The notes beneath the pieces were generated by a model. It had not been told where the DNA came from, ran no database searches, and saw only the letters and a list, made by a program, of their open reading frames with translations. A DNA stretch of 64,000 bases from Adiantum capillus-veneris (lineage: Eukaryota; Streptophyta; Polypodiopsida; Polypodiales; Pteridaceae), in the NCBI GenBank assembly GCA_014529385.2, contig CM043958.1, forward strand, positions 126,990,817 to 127,054,816. Reading direction: 5' to 3'. A program made the translations under genes and the position numbers. Position 1 is the stretch's first letter, and the number at the start of each line of letters is the position of its first letter. Positions 44,907-55,564 of this stretch are shown in pieces.

Positions 44907-44990
44907 TACAAATGAATGAATCTAAAGTGTATTGTAGACTAATAAAAAGAGTTTTACAAAAGAGTTCCTAACAAAAATCATTAGTTAATC

Positions 44991-45090
44991 TCTCATCCTC
45001 TATGAGATCTGATGCACCAAATATGTCTATTTCAATCAGATCTCATCCTCTATGAAGTTCGATGCACCAAATATGTCTATTTCAATCTGT
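44991..45090 (-). repeat. 50-bp tandem duplication at the end of the CACTA ORF
   Basis: 44991-45040 and 45041-45090 are near-identical, both containing GCACCAAATATGTCTATTTC. On the minus strand the unit encodes EIDIFGASNFIEDE. As 50 is not a multiple of three, a TGA follows the first copy. Confidence 0.9.
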
Positions 45091-45099
45091 ACTTCTGCA

Positions 45100-45650
45100 T
45101 CTTCGTCATCGAACTCTACTTCTTCATCGCTCTCTGCATCAGCTTCGGTATTTGACACCTCATCTCTAGGTTCAGACAATTGCTCACTACTGACATCCAC
45201 CTCAAAATCTAAACTTAAAGTTTTCGTCGGTCCTGCACTTTGTTCTGAATCACCTCTTTGACCTCAACGTCCAATCCTTCACACACTTGCTTGCTACATG
45301 GAGCAACTTGAACGACATAGAGCCAGCAGGGTTTAGACAGATCATTCTCATCATTTTCTGTCCATAGTGGATCATGTATGAACACAACTTGTTCACAATG
45401 CTGCGGAAGTACGAATGTATCCCATACATCTGTCCACACCCGCCTAGAGTTCACTTGAATCAATCCACTCTTGTCTTTATGCACAGCTGCATTAGAGTTG
45501 CTGGTAATAACTTTGAACCACTTGACATCAAAGATAAACATACCAAACTTTCTAAAGCTAATCTTCAAGATGTCTTGGATGTAGCCAAAGTATTCAAGTT
45601 GGCTAGTCTCTGTGTTCTCCTCCCTGGCACTACTCCTACTTTCTTGGACG
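45100..45650 (-). pseudogene. DUF4216 domain and acidic tail of the CACTA transposase
   Basis: FGYIQDILKISFRKFGMFIF, DVKWFKV, LPQHCEQVVFIHDPLW and KPCWLYVVQVAP match the DUF4216 pattern (xGxIxDIxELxY..FxCdW..VFYxxDP..W.VV). A frame change follows VKEVIQ, after which an Asp/Glu-rich tail (EADAESDEEVEFDDEDAEVQ) leads to the duplicated 50-bp unit. DUF4216 has no known activity and is diagnostic of plant CACTA open frames. Confidence 0.75.
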
Positions 45651-46299
45651 AAGCTTGCCCTGACACCATGTTGAAAGTGACCCTTTGTTCATCGATCCGT
45701 TGCACTCTAAAGTGTTTCCCATGCGACCACAAAGCTCCATCTTTGTGATACTGCAGCCACAAAATTGAAACGGACTAAAAGTTATTAAAGCAATGTGATC
45801 ATGTGGAGCTCGAAAAGGAAGTTGTGAAAATATACATGCCAATCGCAACCCCTTGACATCTCCTCTTCCTCTTCACTAATCAACACTCCATTCCTCTTTG
45901 CCTCTGAGATTGTCGCATCTAATCACTGCCCAATTGGAAAGTGAGGAAATTTTTAAAGATGATCTGAAAAAGGAAGGTTTCTAGTGGCACGGTTGCGCTT
46001 GAATTGAAGGTGATATGTCAAGCGTTGTTGCTTTTACCCTTCGTACCTCTCTAGCCACTTTTGCATGATGTCTGAGTTGAGAAGGCAAAATCTCAGAACC
46101 TTTTCTTGCATTGTGATGTCGATGCCTTGTCCCTGTGGCTCGTCCCCTGTCACCTTGACGTTGACCTTAGTAGTCCACATTCGGGGCATCTTTGGATCAA
46201 TTGAGACCAAAAAATCACTAATGAGGACAAGAGACTCTAAGAGACTCTTGTACAAACCATCCTTTGGCCATGCTACCCTTGGGACGAGCCCTTTGATGA

Positions 46300-46860
46300 A
46301 AAAACCCCTTTAAAGTCTTCATAAATATCTCCAAGAAGAACGTCCACCTGTTGGACTACCCCAGCAACTGTAACTTCATCAACCACATGCACAAGTGCAT
46401 GCAATTGGATGGTAAGAATGTTTGTTGGAAAGTACTTCTCCACCATGCACATTACTACAATAGCATTTAAGCATGCTGCATCGATGTTGTCTTCTCTTAT
46501 CTCATTTAAACTAATCTAGCATACCAACTCGCTAATTTTGTAGATTGTTCTTCTAATGTCATATGTCAAACAATCCTTTATGTCAATTGGTAAGATGAAC
46601 TGTAAAAATTTGTGCCAATCATGGGACTTAAGACCACTGAGATTGTCATCTCTCGTAAAAAGCCATTTTCAAACATCGCATGCACCCTGTGGGAGTCTTG
46701 AATGAAGATATAGTCTTCTTCACTTGTTGCTCTTCTGCACGACTCAAAACCCATGGACCTTTTGGTATAGCGAACTTTCCATTGGGTTTAAGTTGAGGCC
46801 ACATCTCTGGCATTTGACCCACAGCGTGCAGGTCATCTCTATGGGCCTTCCTCCTCATCC
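46300..46860 (-). pseudogene. DUF4218 domain of the CACTA transposase
   Basis: LKSHDWHKFLQFILPIDIKD, ISELVCWISLNEIREDNIDA and VMCMVEKYFPTNILTIQLHALVH-like match DUF4218 (GLKSHDxHxxMQxLLPxAxR.. and MxExFPPSFFDVMxHLxxHL). The preceding segment (GKFAIPKGPWVLSRAEEQQV) is the usual basic linker. Frame breaks occur near 46640. Confidence 0.75.
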
Positions 46861-46861
46861 A

Positions 46862-47830
46862 CGTAGCTCATGTCCTTCAGGCAAAAATCTACCATGCTCC
46901 TCATAAAATGTCTTGCTCAAATGCTCAGAGCGGCGGAAGCAAGTCGAGGACCACATTTTGGACATGCATGATTGCTCGAGTAACTCAAGCCTGAAACATC
47001 ACAAAATTAAAATATAAAAGCGTTGGCATAGCCAGGAATCACATGTGTGTGAGGGTTTCAAAGGCACTTACTTGAGCACTCACCAAAGCCTGGCCAATCG
47101 TGCATGGTCCACATGAGAATGCCTTGCACATGTACATTTCGTCATTCCATTGGTTGGGACATATCAATCACATCGATTCCTGTCCACAAGATTTGGAGCT
47201 CTTCTATAAGTGGTGCCAGATAGACGTCCATGTTCTTTGCTTTGTACTTTCCTCGGACGATCAATGACAACAACAGATGGCCCTTCTTGATAGCGAGCCA
47301 TGGTGGAAGATTATAATTAACCAAACAAATAGGCCACGTGCTAAATGACGAACTCAGTCCATTGCCAAACTAAAGTGGATACATTGAGGCTCGTTCTTAA
47401 ATGTAGGTCAACTTTCCTCTATGTGCTTCCATGCACGAGAGTAAACAGGTACCCGCATCACATCATCTGTCAATCTAGTATTTGAGTGCCATGCAATCAA
47501 AGCGGCTATGGACTTGCACCTGAACATGCTCTTTATTCTTGGAATGATAGGAAAGTGTCGAAGGACCTTTGCAGGGATAAATTTTCCTTTCTATTCTCCC
47601 TGTACCTGTTTGATCCACAATTGGAACACTTTTCCAAATTTGCATACTCATTGCGAAAAAGTATACAATCATTAAAACATGCATGTATTTTGTGATAGTC
47701 CAAGTCCAAAGTACCTCAGACCAATCGTAGACAGACTGCAAATTAATAATTGCCAACGCGGTACGAAGAATTGAGATTTTTGCACCACTATAAAGCGGCA
47801 TGCATGCAAGACTTTGCATCATTCCCCCTC
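46862..47830 (-). pseudogene. Transposase_21 (TNP2-like) domain of the CACTA transposase
   Basis: MPLYSGAKISILRTAL, DYHKIHACFNDCILFRNEYANLEKC, YNLPPWLAIKKGHLLLSLIV, MDVYLAPLIEELQILW, VQGILMWTMHDWPGFGECS and SNHACPKCGPR follow the TNP2 order. A GTAAGT..TTTCAG intron at about 47072-46990 separates the last two. Stops and frame changes interrupt the long frame. The enzyme would cut at CACTA termini; this copy is inactive. Confidence 0.8.
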
Positions 47831-48240
47831 TTTATCGTTGCTATCATGACGTCGATATGAACGGATGACTGAGATTGGTCCGCAGTATTGCGTTCAATGT
47901 TGTCGTCTTCTATGTTTTCAATGATGGGATCCATGTCAAAGAACGCATCCAACATCTGCTCCATCTCCACTTCTTGAAATGCCACATCAGGTATTCAGTC
48001 GATGGCTGCTTGTTTAAAAATCATCTTCTCTGGGATGAAGTTGGAGCAACATCTACTTGCGGAGTTTGATCTTCAGTCTCTAGACCATGAGATTGATAAC
48101 GCAGGTCTTGTGGTTGCTCAATCGGAAAGAGACCGTGATTGCGTATGTGTTGGTCGCAAATTTTTCATTTTTGAAAGACTTGATGCTTGCAATGCGCACA
48201 AGGACATGCCATCCTATCATCCATACTTTATCTACCAATG
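47831..48240 (-). pseudogene. CACTA transposase N-terminal zinc-binding (transposase-associated) region
   Basis: VWMDDRMACPCAHCKHQVFQ followed by ICDQHIRNHGLFP matches the N-terminal transposase-associated motif (IRCPCxKCxN..xVxxHLxxxGF), with one stop inside. An acidic linker follows (DAFFDMDPIIENIEDDNIE). Confidence 0.7.
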
Positions 48241-48310
48241 ATGCAACAAATAATTAAAACACTCTAGTTGTTATAACTACACACTACTAAGTACATGACA
48301 ATACATGACA

Positions 48311-48830
48311 ACCTCATATTCTCTAGCCAGGCTCAATCCTCGCACACCTCGGTCTAGAGGTGCACGAAGATTAGGACCGCAGGGTAATAATCTCATATTT
48401 ATTGGTCAATGACTATATATTAAGGTTCTTGAAGTCTATGTGCACTTTGGAAGTCTGATTGCCTTTTTTCAACTATTTGTTGCTAGCTCTAACAACCTCA
48501 CATTCTCTAGCTAGGCCCGATCCCCGCACCCCTCAATCTAGAGGTGCACGAAGATTAGGACCACAGGGTAATAATCTCGTCTTTATTGGTCAATAACTAT
48601 ATATTAAGGTTCTTGAAGTCTGTGTGCACTTTTGAAGTCCGATTTGCTACTAGCTCAAGCTCTAACAATCTCACATTCAACTATTTGCTGCTAGCTCAAG
48701 CTCTAACAATCTCACATTCAACTATTTGCTGCTAGCTCAAGCTCAAACAATCTCACGTCCGATCCCCACACACCTTAGTTTAGAGGTGCACGGAGATTAG
48801 GACCACAAGGTCAATGACTATATATTAGTG
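48311..48830. repeat. tandem repeat, about 180-bp unit
   Basis: Three units share TCTAGAGGTGCACGAAGATTAGGACC, split here as TCTAGAGGTGCACG and AAGATTAGGACC, and TGACTATATATTA, near 48311, 48491 and 48740; the last is shorter. Between the second and third, a 45-bp phrase (GCTGCTAGCTCAAGCTC..ATCTCACATTC) is repeated three times. Confidence 0.8.
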
Positions 48831-48849
48831 TTTTTGAAGTTTGTGTGCG

Positions 48850-49545
48850 CCTAACCTAACCTATAACCTAAATTAGAATTTAACCTATAACCAAATTAAA
48901 CTTAATGTATAACTTCACCTATATCAAAACCTAACTGAAGTCCGTTTGCATTTTTTGAAGTATACAAGTCATTCTTGAAGTCCGTTTGCGTTTTTTCTAC
49001 TATTTGCTGCTAGCTCTAACTTAACTTATAATCTTATCTAACCTATAACATAAACTTAACCTAACTGAAGTCCGTTTGCATGTTTAGAAGTACACGAGTC
49101 ATCTTCGAAGTGCGTTTGCATTTTTTCTACTATTCATTTGCCGCTAGCTCTAACCTAACCTATAAACTAAACATAACCTATAGGCTAACCTAACCAAAGT
49201 CCGTTTGCGTTTTTTGAAGCACACAAGTCATCTTCGAAGTCCGTTTGCATTTTTTCTACTTTTTGTCGCTAGCTTTAACCTAACCTATAACTTAAACCTA
49301 ACCTATAACCTAAACCTAACCTATAGGCTAACCAACCGAAGTCCGTTTGCATTTTTAGAAGTACACGAGTCATTTTCGAAGTCCGTTTGCGTTTTTTCTA
49401 CTATTTGTCGCTAGCTCTAACCTAACCTAACCTAACATAACCTAACCTGACATAACATAACCTAACCTATAACATAAACCTAACCTATAACTTAACCTAA
49501 CCAAAGTTCGTTTGCATTTTTAGAAGTACACAAATCATCTTCGTT
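48850..49545. repeat. about 130-bp tandem repeat with CCTAACCTATAA runs
   Basis: GAAGTCCGTTTGC and TTTTTTCTACTATTTG.. GCTAGCTCTAACC recur near 48978, 49107, 49236 and 49378. Each unit ends in variable runs of CCTAACC/TATAACC. The runs resemble no plant telomere (CCCTAAA), and unit lengths vary from 128 to 142 bp. Confidence 0.85.
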
Positions 49546-50200
49546 TGGCCACTAATAGATGGACGTTGTGTTCGGACAATTAGAACTTATGGCATGGTGT
49601 GTAAAGCCACTTAGATCAGGGCGGTCCAAATTGGATTAGAATAGCAATTAGCCATTTCAATCCGCTTAGGGCTAGCCACCTAGGGTTAACGTCTTAGGAC
49701 TAGTGTTGGTTTAGCTGTTAATAGATGGTCGTATTTTGGAGTGTTAGGGTGCGCTATGTAAAGTTGCCTAGGTTTGGCCACTCCAAAATGGATTAGTGTA
49801 GCGTTTTTCCATTTCAATCTTCTTAGGGCTAGCCGCTTAGGGTTCTATGGATTCTGGTTTGGCCGCTAATAGATGGCGCACCGTGTTCGAACAGTGCATT
49901 AGGACACACTATGTATAGCCGCTAAGGTAAAGCGCTCTAAAACATATTAGGGTATTGTTAAGCCGTTTAGTTTGCTAAGGGTTATCGGCTTTAGATTAAC
50001 GAATTTTGTTTTGGCCGTTAATACGTTACTATATTTAGAGTGTTAGGGTAGGATACATAAATCCGTTTAGGTTTGGCAACTTTTGATTTGGTCGCTCCAA
50101 ATCCAATTAGTACTGTAGAGCTTGGCCATTTCAGTTTACTAATAGGGTTAGAGGGTTATGGTTTAGACGTTGATAGATGGTCGTGTTTGGACGTTTCATC
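49546..50200. repeat. about 150-bp divergent tandem repeat
   Basis: Five units begin TTTGGCC(G/A)CTAATAGATGG or a variant, near 49544, 49709, 49858, 50011 and 50162, followed by GTGTTCGGAC-like, GTGTTAGGGT and GGGCTAGCC-like phrases. No coding potential. Confidence 0.8.
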
Positions 50201-50700
50201 GATAAGTGTTTAGATTAACATAAAAGTACATAAGTTCTAACTGTTCGAACACGACATCTATCTATAATCTAAACATGAGTTAGCTTAACATATAACCTAA
50301 CCTAACTTTTTACATACAACCTATAACCTAACCTATAACCTAACTTGTTGCCTAAACTTGACCTATAATCTAGCTAACCTATCCTATAACCTATAACTTA
50401 ACTTATAACTTAATTTAACATTTAATTTAAACTTAACTTAGAACCTAACCTATAAGCTAACATAACCTAACCTAACCTAGCATGACTTAACGTATAACTT
50501 AACTTATAATTTAACATATAACCTATATATACCCTAACCTAACATATAACCTAAACTAAACCTAACTAAAACCTAAAACCTAAACCTCATCAATCGCATA
50601 ATTTCAAAAACGACATAATTAAAAACAAAATTTCTTCAAAACAAGATTTTTTCACAAACCAAAACAATTTTTTTTCCTAATTCAAACAAAATTTTGCAAC
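50201..50700. repeat. second CCTAACCTATAA-rich block and A/T-rich tail
   Basis: 50260-50590 is mostly CCTAACC, CTATAACC and CTTAACC words. At 50231-50262 the sequence AAGTTCTAACTGTTCGAACAC is an inverted partial copy of 49562-49595 (GTGTTCGGACAATTAGAACTT). The rest, 50600-50700, is A-rich. Confidence 0.75.
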
Positions 50701-51930
50701 ACAAACCATAATTTCTTTTTGTGGATCTAAGTGTTCCTCCTCTATTGGCACCTCCCTAGCTCCATCCATCTATGCACATTGTGGTAGGTGGACTTTTACT
50801 TCTCCATCGAGGAAAGCTCGAAGAGCTAAGAATAGCTCGGGGTCTCCATATAGTTCGGAGATGATGGTGGTTCTAACTTCTAAAGCCATGAAATCCATCA
50901 ATTTGGAAATATTTAATGGCACTTTTTGGGCTTCAGTCCCTTGACGTGGGGAAGATGGGATCTCCATTTCTTCGATAGGGTCAGGTAATCTCTATGTAAA
51001 CATTCTCTCCAACAAGAAGGGAGTACGTCCACTTTCCCATGACTTAAAGTCACTTTCTTCTTGGATGACACTAGGTATGGCAAGTGGTCTATTGTCTGTG
51101 TGAAGTTGTTTTGCGTAGGGAAAATTGTGTCGGTAATCTGCCTAGGTGCTGGCTCTAGATCCTTTTGGGTCTCTTCTACCAAACTCATTAATTTCTTGAC
51201 TCGCTCGATCTCCTCTGTAGGGTTTGGATAAGTTCCTATCTTCTTCTTGGATCTTGGCCATTGTGGCTCATGACGATCTTCCTTGTTTGTTTCTTCCTAG
51301 TGGTTGTTTTAGTATCCATGGTCTCATTCGAATCAGAATCCGCTTCAGCATTGTTCATATATACAGGGTCGTCACCAGTCCCTATGTTGGTCTTTGAACT
51401 GGGGTCTGACTTCGCTGCTTTTTGCAATCTCTTCCTTCATGTTTTCTTCTTCTTCTGAGATTAGGCAATTGATGTCGTGTCTCTTTATTCAAGAATATAA
51501 TTTTGGTTTTGGAGCATTGATCGTGTGAGTACATTTACTGGTACCACATGTGTACTTTGTGTTGGCTCCTCGATAACCTCAATTAAATTCAATGGCGTGA
51601 TCTTTGATGCATTTGGATTATTCGAACATTGGGCAATCAAATGATCTATGCCACATTGATTAGAGATGAGTATCGGCATTGTAGACGTGCTCGCTTGATT
51701 TGTTTGCATCAGTGTGGCATTCTTTTGTAATCTAATAGGTTATTCGTCTACACGATGTGGAACCCCACACTTGTAGCATTGAAGCGGTGCTCTCTTGGCA
51801 GTAAAGCGGTGGTCTCTTGGAAGTGAAATGATATTTTGGCCTCTTGCTGCAAGAGTAGCTACTTGATAGACAAGTTTGACTTATCCCCAATAGTCCTCCA
51901 TATAGTATTGTGGACTTTCTTCAAGTGCAT
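50701..51930 (-). mobile_element. inverted gypsy gag-linker fragment
   Basis: On the minus strand it matches gypsy B 29.94-31.12 kb: a zinc knuckle remnant (LQCYKCGVPHRVDE), TLMQTNQASTSTMPILISNQ, PLNLIEVIEEPTQSTHVVPV, the acidic AEADSDSNETMDTKTTTRK and LNISKLMDFMALEVRTT. It has no LTR or pol. Divergence from B is clear, so it is a separate, older insertion or a rearranged piece of a related element. Confidence 0.85.
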
Positions 51931-52326
51931 CAATCCCATAGAAGACCTATTTATGAATTTTGGGAATTATTCAAGTCCCATTTCTTATAATGCTATTAAA
52001 AAACTTAGTATTTTTGTGTAGTTTGAGCTATCATCTATTGTCGGTTACACTCTATGTTTCATATATATGCATCAACTACAATGACATCAAAAGAATGAGG
52101 GAAGCATGGCACTAAACTCAATTTGCATTATACAACATTATTCATGTAGAAAAAGCTCTTTGAATCAATAGCTCAAATTTGAGACATTGACGTTAAATAA
52201 TTGGCTATATCAACACTCATGAAAAGAATCTATAATAATCAAAAACAAATTTTAGAATTGAAGGGACCTCAAAATAGTGTAGCGTTTAGAAACACCAAGA
52301 TAGAAAATAAAATCCAATTCACATAT

Positions 52327-53105
52327 TTACATGGATCCAAGTATTTTACAACTCATCCGAGGAAATGATACTATGTCAAGAGGCTGAATGACTATAAATA
52401 CATCATTAAACTTTGCGTTTTCTGATGTATTGCTCCAATACGTACAAGGTTTCTCTATCACAAGCTGCTTCATACATATTGCAAATATACTCTCGTTTGT
52501 CCCTTGCATAGATCCAACCAAGTAACCATGTAGGATTGTTCTCTCCAAAAAACTTTCAAGCTCTTCTATTGATTGATCCACATTTTTGTAAAAATCAAGT
52601 AGGTTCCGGGCATATTCCACATTACACTGTAAAGGGCCTCGTCAAAAATTAAGGTATTATTTCCATCCAAATCATGAAAAATTCTCCATGCTACATCCAA
52701 GTTCTTGTGGTTTACAAATCGATATCCAATTAGAAGATCTGTCTTTTGGCATGCTGTCTGTCCTACTCTAACATTAAATTTTGGATGGTGTTGTGGAAAG
52801 CATAACTCAAGAATATAACGAGTCCTTTGCAATCTATTAGTGCTCCAAATCCACACCTTAAACCATTGCATGCAAAAAACAAGGAAAGTGAATGCATCTT
52901 TGCGAATAAAATGCCACACATTTGTACTCTCTTCAACGAGATGCATATGTTTTCCCCAATCTAAGCATACATCACCATGTTGCATTTCAATGGTCTTAAG
53001 TGAAACACCATTGAGTTCAAGGATCAATACTCTTCTTTGTTTCCGTATAGTATCTGAGGGTGGTGGAATCAGTTTCCTTCTAGGCCTATGAGTCCTCAAT
53101 GACAT
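52327..53105 (-). pseudogene. FCP1-like HAD-fold protein, degenerate (copy b)
   Basis: ATG at 53105 opens 179 codons: a basic N-terminus, then RRVLILELNGVSL in place of the phosphatase motif DxDG(T/V), then FTFLVFCMQWFKVWIWSTNR (motif II, WST), RVGQTACQKTDLLIG, KNLDVAWRIFHDLDGNNTLIFDEALYSV (motif IV, DE for the usual DD). A frame change near 52620 moves to EYARNLLDFYKNVDQSIEELESFLE, the usual C-terminal helix. Both catalytic Asp of motif I are changed (ELN), so phosphatase activity is unlikely. FCP1/SCP-type enzymes dephosphorylate RNA polymerase II tails; plant LDLNG-type relatives are uncharacterised. Confidence 0.65.
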
Positions 53106-53544
53106 GTGCCACCCTCAATAGTAAATGCTTTGTACATTTGAAATCAATTTATATGCTTTAGAATCTCCGGTTCCAAAAAAAAGGCATGATGGTCAATGGA
53201 AGAGATATTATTTTCAACTAACACACTGTGCACCAACATTATTTATTTTATCCATGATATATAGAGACTTAAACCTTGAGAAGACAACAAAAGAAAATAT
53301 TTTTCTTCAATACACAGAAGAAATCTTGTACAAAGAGCTCCAACCACAAAGATAAAAGAGAGACTTCTTTTCCAAGGTTGAATAACATCTAGTTGATGAA
53401 ATATAAAAGTTACATATTTGGTTCATGTTCAAATAATTGGACCCAACACATTGTTTTGGTCAAAATCTTCTTAACACATTTCCACCACTCTAGATGTATG
53501 TGAACATTCCAGGTGATTGAGTCAACGCGCACACGAAGTCCTTA
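53106..53544. other. spacer between the two HAD-like genes
   Basis: No gene seen. AT-rich; it contains the 3' flank of copy a and the 5' flank of copy b. Confidence 0.4.
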
Positions 53545-55560
53545 CTGGTTGTTTTCTTCCACCTGCAATAAAAAATATGCTAGATTAGATAACAATTTGA
53601 TTTTATTTTTTATATTTTTTGATAAATCTAAAGTGAGTTTTACCCATAGGCTTAAGTAGGCCTTTTGTAGCTTTAATATGTATGCTTTTGTGGCAATACC
53701 CCAAGCTAATAGCATAGGCAATAGCATGTTGATCACTCAATTTTTTTGTTTTGTGAGACAATTTTAACAAGTTCAGCTGGTTTGAAGATAATATTGGCAC
53801 ACCAAACTTGGATGCCAACATAGCTGGATCCTTGCTTAAGGAGTTTACTACTTTCTTGCCCCTACTTTCTTGAACATAACTTAAGTTGTTATAGCACAAT
53901 GGTAGCTGTGAAGATGCACAAGATGAGCTTTCCACTTCAATTGAATTGTTGTCAAGTTCTTCCCTTAGAACTTGGACATTGAACATGCCCCATTCTTCCA
54001 TAATGTCTCGAAACTTTGTAAATAGGTCATGAACCTCAGTGATTGGAGATTGTCCTAGCCGATTGAGTGAAATAACAGATCGAATGTCATCTGTATTATT
54101 TAGATTTAAAAGGTATCGTAGAAGCTCATTGCAAAGAAGATAGTTAGGCCTCCCTTGAAAAATTTTAGGATATAGGCAGTTATCTTTTGGGTTAATACAT
54201 CCCTTGAAAGGGCTATCATCAATGAGCAATGTATTCATAAATTCCTGCACTGATACCAAACCCTCAACAAAGGCTTAAACGTAGCCTCAATATTAAGCTT
54301 CTCTGGTCTATGCACTTTTCAAAGATTATGGATGTAGGAATCTTCTTGTCCCCATACCATAAAGAAATGATATTTTTTATGTGCATGCTTTTCAAGAGTG
54401 TTCACATAAGTGCAAACATTCTTTTGTAGCATGGTGGACCAAATACCAACATGAAAGTACTGACATATCTCATCCAAAAATTCAAAACAACCCAGGCGAA
54501 CAATAATTGTGGTGTGACCAAGGTCAATTTTGACACAATCTGTACATGGATGCCTCTTGTTTGCTGAGTAAAACTCCATTAAGATCAAGAATGAGTGCAT
54601 GTTTATTCATGCTGATTGCATGAATTTCTGCATACGATACAAAAGAATGATAAAAATTTAAGGTTTTGCACTTATAAATCTCAGAACAAGGGACCATATA
54701 TTTGCAGCACACAATTGTAAATTGCACACGTTTATTTATGTCTCATACTCCCATACTCATCTATAATGATGTCTCCTAAAAGTGATTGCATTTCTATATT
54801 GATGTGGGAAGATTGAAAGACTAGTTTATCTCCATCTCTCTCAAAAGAATATAAGCTTCCAAGTGGCCTACGTTTTCGTGCATCAGGACGTAGCTCCTCA
54901 ACGTTGTGTTGATGTCTACTTGTGGCACACTGGATCCTTGATTTTGAATGTCAATTTCACCTGCAAAGACAACATAATAAAATTTTGTATTATCTTCCAA
55001 AAAGGGCCATATCTATACTAATCACATTGGAAAAATAAGTACCTTTGTTTTTTTCACCAACTTCAATCCCTTACTCCCTTTCTTGAATGCTTTGGACTTT
55101 GTTTGTATTTGGTGTCGCTTTTCCTGTCCCTTTGTCAAATTTTTCTTGTATGTCCTTGGTTGCAAGAGTCGCTTGGAGCTCTTCATTGGCTTCCCCCTTC
55201 TTCTCACTACCCTCTGCATCCTCGTCTCTTGGAGGCATGTTGTTAGTGTCGTGTGAAGGTTTTGGAGAATTTTGCACAACAAAATCACTTTGATGCTCTA
55301 CCACCACCATCTCCTCTTCACTATTCCTAATGTCACTCTCATGAATTTGGGTCTCTCCAATTGTAGGTAGCATGTTCTCGCTCTCTTTAGTCATGTCATT
55401 TGAAGTTTTTTGAGAGGTTTGTTCTCCAAGATCACTTTTGTGCTCTACAAGATCACCTTTATGAAACTGGGTCTCTCCAACAATGGTGGGTAGCACTTGT
55501 GCTGCTTGAGATATGTTATCTTCGTCTTCTATTTTGTTGTCTTCATCTAAAAGATGCAAA
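53545..55560 (-). pseudogene. FCP1-like HAD-fold protein with acidic N-terminus, decayed (copy a)
   Basis: Exon-like blocks right to left: 55559-55071 (acidic; the module LPTI.GETQ(F/I)H.SD/GD..EH.SD occurs twice), 54962-54740 (after TTTGCAG; ARKRRPLGSLYSFERDGDKL), about 54650-53640 (HAD domain) and a short last exon at 53567-53545 ending VEENNQ. The HAD domain shows ALILDLNGVLL (motif I, second Asp is Asn), VGIWSTMLQKNV (motif II) and NTLLIDDSPFKGCINPKDNCLYP, split as NTLLIDDSPFKG and NPKDNCLYP (motif IV intact). A TGA after EDSYIHNL and a frameshift about 60 bp later show decay. It differs from copy b, so they are old paralogues. Confidence 0.65.
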
Positions 55561-55564
55561 AAGA

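Larger units (their letters stand above)
37131..44910 (+). mobile_element. gypsy element C, leader and gag only, interrupted by copia copy 2
   Basis: Primer site, leader (split by copia copy 2 at 37575-42620) and gag blocks are homologous to gypsy B. Protease and pol are absent: similarity fades near 44.9 kb, where the CACTA remnant begins. C retains the gag ATG and a single copy of the 51-bp unit, so in these respects it is closer to the ancestor than B. Confidence 0.75.
44950..48250 (-). mobile_element. CACTA (En/Spm) transposon remnant, transposase on the minus strand
   Basis: Reading right to left, the remains match the order of plant CACTA transposases: transposase-associated zinc motif, Transposase_21 (TNP2), DUF4218 and DUF4216, then an acidic tail. 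At least one canonical intron is visible and several frameshifts and stops are present. No CACTA terminal inverted repeats could be assigned, so the limits are those of the coding remains. Confidence 0.8.

Noticed and set aside
48850-50600. Interstitial telomere
   Set aside because: The words are CCTAACC and CTATAACC mixtures in 130-bp units, not uninterrupted CCCTAAA or CCCTAA arrays.
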